Positions 1-6,153 of a stretch of DNA of 12,928 nucleotides are shown in pieces. How positions within the stretch are numbered: the stretch's first letter is position 1; each line of letters begins with the position of its first letter. A model generated the notes under the pieces. It had not been told where the DNA came from. It worked only from the letters and a program-made list of their open reading frames with translations, and made no database searches. This DNA is from JBCCEV01 sp039030125 (GTDB taxonomy: Bacteria; Pseudomonadota; Gammaproteobacteria; Ga0077536). A program made the translations under genes and the position numbers. The stretch is taken from assembly GCA_039030125.1 (NCBI GenBank), contig JBCCEV010000123.1:1-12928 (forward strand), read 5' to 3'.

Positions 1-129
1 ATCCCCCAGGGTGATCAGCCGCTGGCCATTCCCAGGATCGCGTGTGGCGTCGTCTTGCGCATTGTCCCGCAGCCAAATCGCGTGAAAACGGGCGCTTCCT
101 CCATCGGGCCAAGTGCAGGCGAGATTCCC
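1..129 (-). pseudogene. Fragment of a gamma-butyrobetaine dioxygenase-like protein (N-terminal DUF971/GBBH-like domain), no start codon
   Basis: Read on the minus strand in the frame whose last full codon is 3-1, this stretch encodes WPDGGSARFHAIWLRDNAQD (111-52), then TRDPGNGQRLITLGD up to the window edge. This is the signature of the N-terminal domain of bacterial gamma-butyrobetaine dioxygenase-like proteins (Fe(II)/2-oxoglutarate oxygenases of carnitine or betaine metabolism): the WLRDN motif, then TRxPGNGQRL. The frame is open only back to a TGA at 168-166 and holds no ATG, GTG or TTG codon, so the true 5' end of the gene is missing. The segment immediately upstream, in another frame, is the start of mobA. 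The fragment is therefore either the remains of a rearranged gene or one side of an assembly join. The catalytic oxygenase domain would lie beyond the window. I am fairly sure of the family from the motif, and less sure of the exact substrate. Confidence 0.6.
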
Positions 130-268
130 CCACCTGTGGCGCGAAACGGCGAACGACGTGGCCGATCAAGTGCTCACCGGCCAGCGTGATTAGACCTTTA
201 TCATTGCCGCCCATACGCCGCGCCTGGCCCCCCGCCAATACACCACCGGCGATCGTCGTTTTATTCAC
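1..268 (-). CDS. mobA: Molybdenum cofactor guanylyltransferase MobA, 5' part only; homology ends near codon 46
   Basis: MobA transfers GMP from GTP to molybdopterin to form the guanine dinucleotide cofactor. The N-terminal nucleotide-binding signature is plain: GGVLAGGQARRMGGNDKGL at residues 8-26, counted from GTG 268, followed by HLIGHVVRRFAPQV at 33-46. In the family this leads into an ISANRN-type strand and PVVPD. Here the matching sequence stops at about base 131, and the frame continues open to the edge as arginine-rich residues that do not look like MobA. In the +1 frame the same bases encode a gamma-butyrobetaine-dioxygenase-like segment. The start could be GTG 268 or TTG 271, with no strong ribosome site. 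The gene begins 31 nt after the moaA stop, so the two were probably cotranscribed, as is common for moaA and mobA. The MobA identity of the first 46 codons is secure. Whether the gene is really truncated in the organism is not. Confidence 0.72.
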   Translation of the reverse strand, partial: MNKTTIAGGVLAGGQARRMGGNDKGLITLAGEHLIGHVVRRFAPQVGESRLHLARWRKRPFSRDLAAGQCARRRHTRSWEWPAADHPGG

Positions 269-299
269 CAAACTTGAAGCGCCGGGTGCAGGGGAAGTG

Positions 300-1313
300 C
301 TAACCGCCGGTATGGCTCATGTGCCGGAAAATTACTGGCTGTTCGGCAAGATTGAAATCGTGTCCCTTAGGTTTAATCGCCATCGAATCCACGAGCGCTT
401 GCTTTAGGGCGTCCATATCACCGGGGTACCTGCGGACCACTGCCTTGAGATCCATTGAGTGCTCTTGACCCAGGCAAAGCAGCAGTTGGCCCTCCGCCGT
501 CAGTCTTACCCGATAACAGTCCCCGCAGAAATTATGGCTGTGTGGCGAGATGAATCCGACTTTGGTGTCGAAAGCGGGAACTCGATAGTATTTTGAAGGG
601 CCGCCCGTGGTTTCTGTGGTCGGCAGCAGTTCAAATTCGGTATCCAGATCGCGGCGGATCTCGTCGCTTGAGTAATACGCCTCCGCGCGATCGTGATCGC
701 CAATCACCCCTAGCGGCATTTCTTCGATGAACGAAATGTCCATACCGCGCTCGCCACAGAACCTTACCAATGGGATGACTTCGTCGTGGTTACGATTCTT
801 AAGGATGACGGCGTTGATTTTGATCTTCTCGAAACCCACCTCAAGCGCGGCGTCAATACCCGACATCACTTGCGAGAGCTCGCCCACCCGTGTGATCCGT
901 TTGAATTTTTCAGGATTCAAGGAATCAAGGCTGATATTAATCCGTTTCACCCCAGCGGCGCGGATGTCACCAGCGAGTTTTGGAAGCTGCGAACCGTTGG
1001 TTGTGAGCGTAAGCTCCCCCAGGCCGTCCAGGCGACTGAGGTCGCTCATGAGTTTCACGACGTTTTTGCGGACCAGTGGTTCACCGCCGGTAAGTCGGAT
1101 CTTCTTTACCCCCATCTCGACAAAAGCGCGGCCGATGAAAGATAGCTCCTCCAGCGTCAGGATCTTTGCGCGCGGCAGAAAGGTCATGTCTTCAGCCATG
1201 CAGTAGACACAGCGAAAATCGCAACGGTCAGTGACCGACATGCGCACGTAATGTACCTCGCGCCCGAAGCGATCGATCAATTGATTCGGATATTTTTCGC
1301 TAGCTGATTGCAC
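300..1313 (-). CDS. moaA: GTP 3',8-cyclase MoaA (radical SAM), molybdenum cofactor synthesis
   Basis: MoaA is the cytoplasmic radical-SAM enzyme that, with MoaC, converts GTP to cyclic pyranopterin monophosphate, the first committed step of molybdenum cofactor synthesis. The 337-residue length is normal. The SAM-binding [4Fe-4S] cluster ligands are C31, C35 and C38 (CxxxCxxC, in TDRCDFRCVYC). The SAM contact motif LTGGEPL is at 74-80 and TTNG at 104-107. The second, GTP-binding cluster has ligands C263, C266 and C280 (spacing Cx2Cx13C), and the chain ends in the double glycine that inserts into the active site. The start shown is GTG 1313. No good ribosome site precedes it, so the first residues are uncertain, but all motifs lie well inside. 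It follows a CYTH-protein gene by 68 nt and precedes mobA by 31 nt. A perfect extended -10 lies 30 nt upstream, so it may have its own promoter. No room exists for a Moco riboswitch. Confidence 0.96.
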   Translation of the reverse strand: MQSASEKYPNQLIDRFGREVHYVRMSVTDRCDFRCVYCMAEDMTFLPRAKILTLEELSFIGRAFVEMGVKKIRLTGGEPLVRKNVVKLMSDLSRLDGLGELTLTTNGSQLPKLAGDIRAAGVKRINISLDSLNPEKFKRITRVGELSQVMSGIDAALEVGFEKIKINAVILKNRNHDEVIPLVRFCGERGMDISFIEEMPLGVIGDHDRAEAYYSSDEIRRDLDTEFELLPTTETTGGPSKYYRVPAFDTKVGFISPHSHNFCGDCYRVRLTAEGQLLLCLGQEHSMDLKAVVRRYPGDMDALKQALVDSMAIKPKGHDFNLAEQPVIFRHMSHTGG

Positions 1314-1342
1314 GTGGGTAGTTTGGTCATCGGCTGGCGTGA

Positions 1343-1351
1343 ATTATAGCA
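1343..1351 (-). promoter_or_regulatory. Candidate extended -10 promoter for moaA
   Basis: On the minus strand the 68-nt gap between the CYTH gene and moaA contains TGCTATAAT, which matches the extended -10 consensus TGnTATAAT at every defined base. Transcription would begin near 1336, giving a leader of roughly 20-25 nt before GTG 1313. No convincing -35 hexamer is seen 16-18 nt upstream, which extended -10 promoters tolerate. It would let moaA be expressed separately from the upstream CYTH gene. Only the sequence match is observed; activity is inferred. Confidence 0.45.
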
Positions 1352-1381
1352 TCGCCCCGTAATTCACCGTCCCGGTTTGCC

Positions 1382-1852
1382 TCAACCCCAGGAACCATAG
1401 GGATTTTCCACCAAGGCCACGTTGTAATAGCGGGGATCGGCGGAAACATCTTCACCGATCCAGTCGGGCAGGGTGAGCACGGTGTCGGTCGCGTCGAGTT
1501 CCACCTCCGCAACGATCAGACCTTGGTTAGCGCCAGAAAATTCATCGATCTCCCAGAGAAAATGGTTGGCCTTAACGTAATGCCGGGTTTTTTCGATGGT
1601 GCGCTCTCCGCATAGGCGCTTGAGAATCGCCTTGCCGTCGGCGAGCGGAATTTCGTACTCAAATTCGTCGCGCTCGATCCCCAACGTCGCGCTTTTCAAG
1701 TTCAAATGCGCTTGTTCCCCGCTGATCCGAACACGGACCGAAGCCTCGGCTGAGCCTGCGAGGTAGCCTTGCACCATCGGCGTTGATCGTTCGACTTCCT
1801 CTCGCCAGCGCTCGCTGGCGAGAAGAAACTTCCGTTCTATTTCTTTGCCCAT
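1382..1852 (-). CDS. CYTH-domain protein, probable inorganic triphosphatase (triphosphate tunnel metalloenzyme)
   Basis: This 156-residue protein is a stand-alone CYTH domain of the kind typified by the Nitrosomonas europaea triphosphatase. It probably hydrolyses tripolyphosphate or another triphosphate with Mg or Mn in the cytoplasm. The family's opening signature EIERKFLL is at 4-11 (E4, E6, K8 = ExExK). Further tunnel residues follow in the expected order: R40 and R42 (RVR), K53, E65 and E67 (EYE), K88 and R90, E101 and D103, and the metal-binding pair E116 and E118 (AEVEL). There is no CHAD domain as in E. coli YgiF. The start is ATG 1852, set by the conserved MGKEIERKF beginning; no clear ribosome site is visible. 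It is transcribed divergently from ampG across 66 nt, with moaA 68 nt downstream on the same strand. Substrate is not certain, because other CYTH members are adenylate cyclases or thiamine triphosphatases. Confidence 0.88.
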   Translation of the reverse strand: MGKEIERKFLLASERWREEVERSTPMVQGYLAGSAEASVRVRISGEQAHLNLKSATLGIERDEFEYEIPLADGKAILKRLCGERTIEKTRHYVKANHFLWEIDEFSGANQGLIVAEVELDATDTVLTLPDWIGEDVSADPRYYNVALVENPYGSWG

Positions 1853-1868
1853 CGTTTAAGCATACCCG

Positions 1869-1887
1869 GAGCCTGAGGCTCTACAAT
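1869..1887 (+). promoter_or_regulatory. Perfect 5-bp inverted repeat next to a -10-like box in the divergent CYTH/ampG spacer
   Basis: GAGCC-TGA-GGCTC (1869-1881) is a perfect dyad immediately followed by TACAAT (1882-1887), a -10 match of 5/6 for ampG that would give a leader of about 25 nt. No good -35 is present at standard spacing. On the minus strand the same dyad lies between TTGTAG and TATGCT (16 nt apart), a weak candidate promoter for the CYTH gene. Position makes it a possible shared operator, but a dyad this short may be chance. Confidence 0.3.
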
Positions 1888-1918
1888 AGCGACTTGACCC
1901 TCGTTCACGGTCTTATTG

Positions 1919-3148
1919 ATGCGTTTTATGAACCCCACCATCGTCGCGGTTGCGTTCTTAGGGTTTTCTTCCGGCCTGCCCTTGTCTTTAAGCGACAGCA
2001 CCCTGCAGGCATGGTTCAGCGAAGCCGGCGTGGGTGTGCAAACCATCGGCTTGTTCTCGCTGGTGGGGGTGCCTTACGTGTTCAAGTTTCTGTGGGCGCC
2101 GCTGCTTGATCGGTTCCAACCTGGATGGCCAGGCCGACGACGTGATTGGACGCTGATCGCACAGCTAGCGTTAATGGTGTTGCTGCTCAGCATCGCTTTT
2201 CTCGATCCCTTAAGTGGTCAACTCGGATGGTTCGCCATTGCCGCCTTCCTCGTTGCGTTTGTCTCAGCGACCCAAGACGTGGCGATCGATGCTTACCGCA
2301 CGGAGGTATTGGCGCCGGCGGCTCGTGGCTTTGGCGCTGCGATTTTTGTTGCTGGCTATCGGATCGCGATGTTGACCTCTGGCGTCGGCGCCCTCGTTTT
2401 AGCTGATCATTTGGGGTTCAACGCCACTTATCGGCTTATGGCCTTGTTCGCCGCGATCGGTGTTGTTGCCAATTTAATGGCACCTAACGTCGCCGCACGC
2501 GACGGGGCACCGCAAACGCTCGCCGAAGCCGTGGTGTTGCCGTTTAAAGCGTTTTGGCTGCGCGGCGCTGCCTGGCAAATCCTGCTGCTGATCTTGCTTT
2601 ACAAGATGGGCGATGCGTTTGCGGGTCGCTTGACCACAGTCTTTCTCCTGCGCGAACTGGAGTTCTCGTTAACCGACGTGGGGGCGATCAACAAGGGCTT
2701 AGGGCTGGCCGCCTCCTTAATCGGTGGCCTCTACGGTGGGCGATTGATGTATCGGTTGGGCCTCTATCGCTCACTGCTGCTATTTGGGGTACTACAGGCG
2801 GTCACGAATTTGGGTTTCGCGGCGCTGGCGCTGATTGGCAAGTCTTATCCGGCCTTGGTTGTGGTCATTGGCCTTGAGAATATTACTGCCGGAATGGGGA
2901 CCGCAGCGTTCGTGGCGTTTCTAATGGCGCTTTGTGATACCCGCTACACAGCAACCCAATACGCATTGTTCACGGCCTTCGCTAGTCTTGCCCGTGTATT
3001 CGCAGGTCCGCCCTCTGGCGTTCTGGTTGAGAATTTGGATTGGCCTATCTTCTTTCTCTTTACTTTCGTTATCGCCCTCCCAGCTCTGGCGATGCTGCAT
3101 TGGATGCGCGAGCGCATCAACACGCTCGATACTCAGCTAGCCACGTGA
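1919..3148 (+). CDS. ampG: AmpG-family muropeptide permease (MFS)
   Basis: AmpG imports GlcNAc-1,6-anhydroMurNAc and its peptides from the periplasm during cell-wall recycling. In many Gammaproteobacteria this feeds the AmpR/AmpC beta-lactamase response. The 409-residue protein is hydrophobic throughout, with about 12 membrane spans. It carries the family's signature stretches: FSSGLPLSL at 16-24, FKFLWAPLLDR at 55-65, SATQDVAIDAYRTEVL at 116-131, FVAGYRIAML at 143-152 and YKMGDAFAGRLTTVFL at 228-243. It is about 80 residues shorter than E. coli AmpG, which has extra C-terminal spans; this shorter form is common in the family. I chose ATG 1919 over TTG 1916; ATG 1928 is also possible. The stop overlaps the GTG of the following phosphoesterase gene, so the two are translationally coupled. 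It is the only peptidoglycan gene in the window. Confidence 0.9.
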   Translation: MRFMNPTIVAVAFLGFSSGLPLSLSDSTLQAWFSEAGVGVQTIGLFSLVGVPYVFKFLWAPLLDRFQPGWPGRRRDWTLIAQLALMVLLLSIAFLDPLSGQLGWFAIAAFLVAFVSATQDVAIDAYRTEVLAPAARGFGAAIFVAGYRIAMLTSGVGALVLADHLGFNATYRLMALFAAIGVVANLMAPNVAARDGAPQTLAEAVVLPFKAFWLRGAAWQILLLILLYKMGDAFAGRLTTVFLLRELEFSLTDVGAINKGLGLAASLIGGLYGGRLMYRLGLYRSLLLFGVLQAVTNLGFAALALIGKSYPALVVVIGLENITAGMGTAAFVAFLMALCDTRYTATQYALFTAFASLARVFAGPPSGVLVENLDWPIFFLFTFVIALPALAMLHWMRERINTLDTQLAT

Positions 3149-3669
3149 GCCAACCCCTGCCAGCGAGTGCCAAGATAAGGCGATTGGCCCTGCTTGCTGA
3201 TACCCATGGCCAAATCCACGAGGGACTTTTAGCGTGGTTGGAAAACATGGATCTAATCGTACACGCGGGCGATATCGGATCTGACTCGGTTCTGGACACC
3301 TTGGCGCGACTCGCGCCGGTGGTGGCGGTGCGCGGCAATAATGATGTCCCTGAGAAATGGGCGGGCAACGCCGCGAATGCGCGCGCTCTGCCTTTGGACG
3401 CGACGCTCGATCTGCCAGGGGGCAAGCTGCAAGTTGTTCATGGGCACCAATGGCCCGCTGCCGCGAGCCGCCATCGGCGGCTTAGGGAATCCTTTCCCGA
3501 TGTGCGCTGCGTCGCCTATGGCCATAGTCATCGCCGCGTCATCGATAAAGAGAAAACGCCTTGGGTCGTCAACCCCGGCGCGGCGGGACGTTCGCGCGCG
3601 TTTGGTGGCGCGGGTTTCGTGGAGATAACGCTCGGCGAGAACTGGTCAGTGCTGGCGCGCGCGCTTTAG
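3145..3669 (+). CDS. YfcE/MJ0936-type metallophosphoesterase
   Basis: This is a small cytoplasmic binuclear-metal phosphoesterase of the calcineurin-like fold. Family members hydrolyse phosphodiesters or phosphomonoesters, usually with Mn or Ni, and the physiological substrate is normally unknown. All five blocks are present in the 174-residue protein: D19 and H21 (ADTHG), D43 (HAGDIG), N65/N66 (RGNND), H99 (VVHGH), and H127 and H129 (YGHSH), with VNPGAAG at 142-148 as in YfcE. The length is close to the family norm. The open frame extends back into ampG, but the start is best placed at GTG 3145. That codon forms a GTGA overlap with the ampG stop and puts the first motif where the family has it. 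Cotranslation with ampG suggests use under the same conditions but does not prove a role in recycling. The stop lies 11 nt from the stop of the converging gene, with no obvious terminator between. Confidence 0.88.
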   Translation: MSQPLPASAKIRRLALLADTHGQIHEGLLAWLENMDLIVHAGDIGSDSVLDTLARLAPVVAVRGNNDVPEKWAGNAANARALPLDATLDLPGGKLQVVHGHQWPAAASRHRRLRESFPDVRCVAYGHSHRRVIDKEKTPWVVNPGAAGRSRAFGGAGFVEITLGENWSVLARAL

Positions 3670-3680
3670 CGCCAGATCCC

Positions 3681-4097
3681 TCAATAGCGTTGCCGCCCGT
3701 AACCCCAATCGGAGCGGGGCAAGCGTGGGTAACTTCGGATAGTCGTATGCCGCTCGCTCAGGCTGCGGCCGGTGATGCGACCGTCGATCCGGCGATTGGC
3801 GATGGCATCTTGGTGCCGCGAGCGCAGGCTATCGCGTTGCAATGCCCGGTGTTGCGCGCGCAATTCTCCAGAGGACGGGCGACGATTGAGATTTTGGCGA
3901 GCCTGTCCGTCTCGCAGGCCTTGCCGGTAACCCTCTCGCAAACCGCGGGAATAGGCGTCGCCACGTAAGTCACCGTAAGCAAGTGCCCGATTGCCCAGAT
4001 AGGAGCGCCGGATTTCGTTGTTTTGCTCAGCAAGCACTGGCGTGATCGGCAGCGTCAGAAAGGTCAAAGCAAAGACTAGGGATGTCACGCGTCGCAT
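3681..4097 (-). CDS. Secreted arginine-rich, lysine-free protein of unknown function
   Basis: I do not recognise this 138-residue protein. It starts with a clear signal peptide: MRR, then a hydrophobic core VTSLVFALTFLTLPI, and a likely signal-peptidase I site after VLA (residue 23, before EQ). The mature part has about 26 arginines in 115 residues, no lysine and no cysteine, with few hydrophobic residues and a glycine- and tyrosine-containing RGLREGYRQGLRDG segment at 51-64. It is probably periplasmic or outer-membrane associated and may be largely disordered or bind polyanions. The open frame continues upstream to 4265 inside the preceding gene, but ATG 4097 is preferred because the signal peptide begins there. 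It begins 22 nt after the stop of the PP2C/FGE gene, so the two are probably cotranscribed. It could be a partner of that protein's periplasmic domain. No membrane span beyond the signal peptide is seen. Confidence 0.7.
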   Translation of the reverse strand: MRRVTSLVFALTFLTLPITPVLAEQNNEIRRSYLGNRALAYGDLRGDAYSRGLREGYRQGLRDGQARQNLNRRPSSGELRAQHRALQRDSLRSRHQDAIANRRIDGRITGRSLSERHTTIRSYPRLPRSDWGYGRQRY

Positions 4098-4119
4098 GAC
4101 ATTAAGTGTAGCAGCAGAT

Positions 4120-5943
4120 TCAGGGACGGCGTATGACCCGAAAGCCGACTTGGTCGTTACCCTTGTCCGCGCGAAACTTGTCGCGGGCAGCACTGCGCAA
4201 GCCGTCGGGTCCGCTGGCGAACGAGCCACCGCGCAAAACGCGCACGCGGCAATCGCCACCTTCAAAGACGGAGCCGTCGGTGGGCGCGTTATTGTAGTTT
4301 AGGTGATAGCAATCGTAGGTCCACTCAGAGAGATTGCCCGAGGTGTCATAGATGTCGAATTTGTTGGGATTAAACCGCCCGTTGGCCGTTGCCCTGCGCG
4401 ATTCGAGCCCGGTGTCGCAAGTTAGACAATGGGCATTGGAGCGGCCGAGCTTTCGACCCCAAAAGTAGGCTGAAGTCGATCCGGCACGGTGCGCGTATTC
4501 CCATTGCGCCTCGGTCGGCAAAGAATATTGTTTGCCGGTTTGCTCGGAAAGCCAGCGGGTATAAGACAAGGCATCGTTCCACGATACGTAGGCCATGGGG
4601 AACTCACTCTCGTCAGCCCCGACGGCGCGCGCCTGGCGCGGCATTTGTTTACCTGTCGACTCAATGTATTTTCGATACTCAGCGATGGTGATTTCGTAGG
4701 TTCCCATCGCGAACTGCGAGACTGTGACTTCGTGCTGTGGCAACTCGTCCGGATCGCCGCTGGCCAGGCGGTTACCCATCATGAACTGACCCGAGGGGAC
4801 CCACTGCATCTGCGGCCCGTCACCGCCACTTTTGAGTTTGTCGCGGAAGCTGCCGATTTGCTCGGGTGGCCCTGCTTGGACCGGCGGCGCCACCGGCGCC
4901 TCGCTTACAGCGTCCTCGGCCGCGTCGGTTTCTTCACCGGCGGTTTCATCCTCGTCCTCGACAATCAAATCTTCCGGGGCTACCTCAATGGGTGCCGGCG
5001 CCTCGGATTGTCCTAAAAACATGAACGCGCCACCGCCAAGGAGGGCAAGCACGACGATTATCCCTACGATAAGGCCAATTGGACTCTTCTTTGGTGCTTC
5101 TTCAACTGGAAACGGATCCTCGCCGGGTACCGGTCCCGGTTGCGGCTCGGGATCAGGTTCCGGGACGATCTCCTCGACTTTTTCCGTGACGTCGACAACA
5201 ATCACGGTGGTATTGTCTTGGCGTGGCGCCTGTGCGTCTTCAACGCCCTGTAGGAGCGCATCGACGCATTCCTTGGCGGAATCCGCGCCGCCAGCGATTT
5301 CGACAATCGTTTCCCGGCTCAGCGTATCAACACCGTCACTGCAGAGGATGACCCGATCCCCGTCTTCGAGCTCAAGGCCCTCCGCGGGGCAGTCGATTTC
5401 CGCGATATCTTCCCCGGTGAGCGCACTCATGAGCATGTTGCGGGAAAACCCGGCCTCCGGCTCCACTGGCGTTCCCGCTTCGGCCATTCGATCGAGGAAT
5501 CCGCCGTAGCTGTGGTCGGCGTTGCGTTTGCTCAATTCGCCTGCCCGCAGGAGATAGAGGTGGCTATCGCCCACGCTCACCCAGCGCAAGATGTCGTTTT
5601 CAATGACACAGGAAACCAGGGTACAGCCCATGCCTTTTAGAGCGGCGGTTTCGGCGACGGTGGCCGTTATTGAACCATTGGCCTGCAGCACGGCTTCGTA
5701 GAGCGCGCCGGAAATGTCGTCGCTGGGAAAATTGCTGGAAATGTGGCGGTTAAAGGTCTGCACCGCCATGTTGCTGGCGACGTTGCCGGCCGCGTGACCG
5801 CCCATACCATCGGCGACAACCACCAGCGACCCTGGCGTTTCGCTATCGGAATCGCCAAGGTGCGTGATTAAAAACGCGTCTTCTTGATAATCGCGGGCAC
5901 CGTCGATCTGTGAACCGGCGACGTCGAATGACATTTGAGACAC
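4120..5943 (-). CDS. PP2C-type protein phosphatase fused through a transmembrane helix to an FGE-sulfatase/SUMF1-like domain
   Basis: A 607-residue two-domain signalling protein. Residues 1-252 are a PP2C Ser/Thr phosphatase with its metal-binding residues in place: RDYQEDAF 17-24 (D18, E21, D22), VVADGMGGH 42-50 (D45), VGDSHLYLL 124-132 (D126), CSDGVD 201-206 (D203) and QDNTTVIVV 242-250 (D243). A proline- and acid-rich linker follows, then KK at 285-286 and one hydrophobic helix (288-310). After a second strongly acidic linker (about 319-349), residues 378-607 form an FGE-sulfatase/SUMF1-like domain: WVPSGQFMMG 381-390, WNDALSYTRWL 455-465, LPTEAQWEYA 475-484, YDTSGNLSEW 532-541 and VLRGGSF 569-575. 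The lysines before the helix predict a cytoplasmic phosphatase and periplasmic C-terminus. The two catalytic cysteines expected just after GGSF in true formylglycine enzymes are absent, so the domain more likely binds a ligand. Start GTG 5943 has GAGAA upstream; ATG 5934 is an alternative. The next gene encodes a secreted protein. Confidence 0.9.
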   Translation of the reverse strand: MSQMSFDVAGSQIDGARDYQEDAFLITHLGDSDSETPGSLVVVADGMGGHAAGNVASNMAVQTFNRHISSNFPSDDISGALYEAVLQANGSITATVAETAALKGMGCTLVSCVIENDILRWVSVGDSHLYLLRAGELSKRNADHSYGGFLDRMAEAGTPVEPEAGFSRNMLMSALTGEDIAEIDCPAEGLELEDGDRVILCSDGVDTLSRETIVEIAGGADSAKECVDALLQGVEDAQAPRQDNTTVIVVDVTEKVEEIVPEPDPEPQPGPVPGEDPFPVEEAPKKSPIGLIVGIIVVLALLGGGAFMFLGQSEAPAPIEVAPEDLIVEDEDETAGEETDAAEDAVSEAPVAPPVQAGPPEQIGSFRDKLKSGGDGPQMQWVPSGQFMMGNRLASGDPDELPQHEVTVSQFAMGTYEITIAEYRKYIESTGKQMPRQARAVGADESEFPMAYVSWNDALSYTRWLSEQTGKQYSLPTEAQWEYAHRAGSTSAYFWGRKLGRSNAHCLTCDTGLESRRATANGRFNPNKFDIYDTSGNLSEWTYDCYHLNYNNAPTDGSVFEGGDCRVRVLRGGSFASGPDGLRSAARDKFRADKGNDQVGFRVIRRP

Positions 5944-6153
5944 TAGTGCATTCTCGGAATTAGTATGACAGCACTGAGAATTCGGGTCATGGTACCAGCC
6001 GCTCTAGCAATAAAAAAGCGATCGGGTCGTCGAAAAGCGGTTAAATCTGCCCCATCACAGTGGCGCAGCGCGCCCAGCGATCACGGTGATTTGCATACGA
6101 TTACTCAATCTGTTTGCTAACTTGTCCAAACCACATCGGGGTAGTATCACGCA
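5944..6153. promoter_or_regulatory. Divergent intergenic region between the PP2C/FGE gene and the SLC13 transporter gene
   Basis: This 210-nt spacer is the longest non-coding stretch in the window and must carry the starts of two divergent units. On the minus strand ATGACC (5990-5985) and CATACT (5967-5962) are 17 nt apart and could be the -35 and -10 of the phosphatase operon. A 6-bp inverted repeat, ATTCTC at 5950-5955 and GAGAAT at 5976-5981, brackets that -10 and might be an operator. On the plus strand I see only weak boxes (TTGCAT 6091-6096 with TTGCTA 6114-6119). The middle is A-rich (6008-6016). No small open frame, tRNA or riboswitch is recognised. Confidence 0.35.

Noticed and set aside
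1314..1381. Molybdenum-cofactor riboswitch before moaA
   Set aside because: Only 68 nt are available, much of it upstream of a likely promoter, and no matching fold is evident.
3653..3674. TGGCGC/GCGCCA stem around the phosphoesterase stop, as a terminator
   Set aside because: The loop is itself GC-repetitive and no T run follows on either strand. In GC-rich alternating sequence such stems arise by chance.
4098..4265. Upstream extension of the arginine-rich protein's open frame to ATG 4265
   Set aside because: It overlaps the conserved FGE domain end in another frame, and the signal peptide begins exactly at ATG 4097.
4489..5509. Long plus-strand open frames (4489-5016, 4832-5509) opposite the PP2C/FGE gene
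   Set aside because: The products are low-complexity serine/threonine/glycine text antisense to well-conserved motifs. They are shadows of a GC-rich gene.
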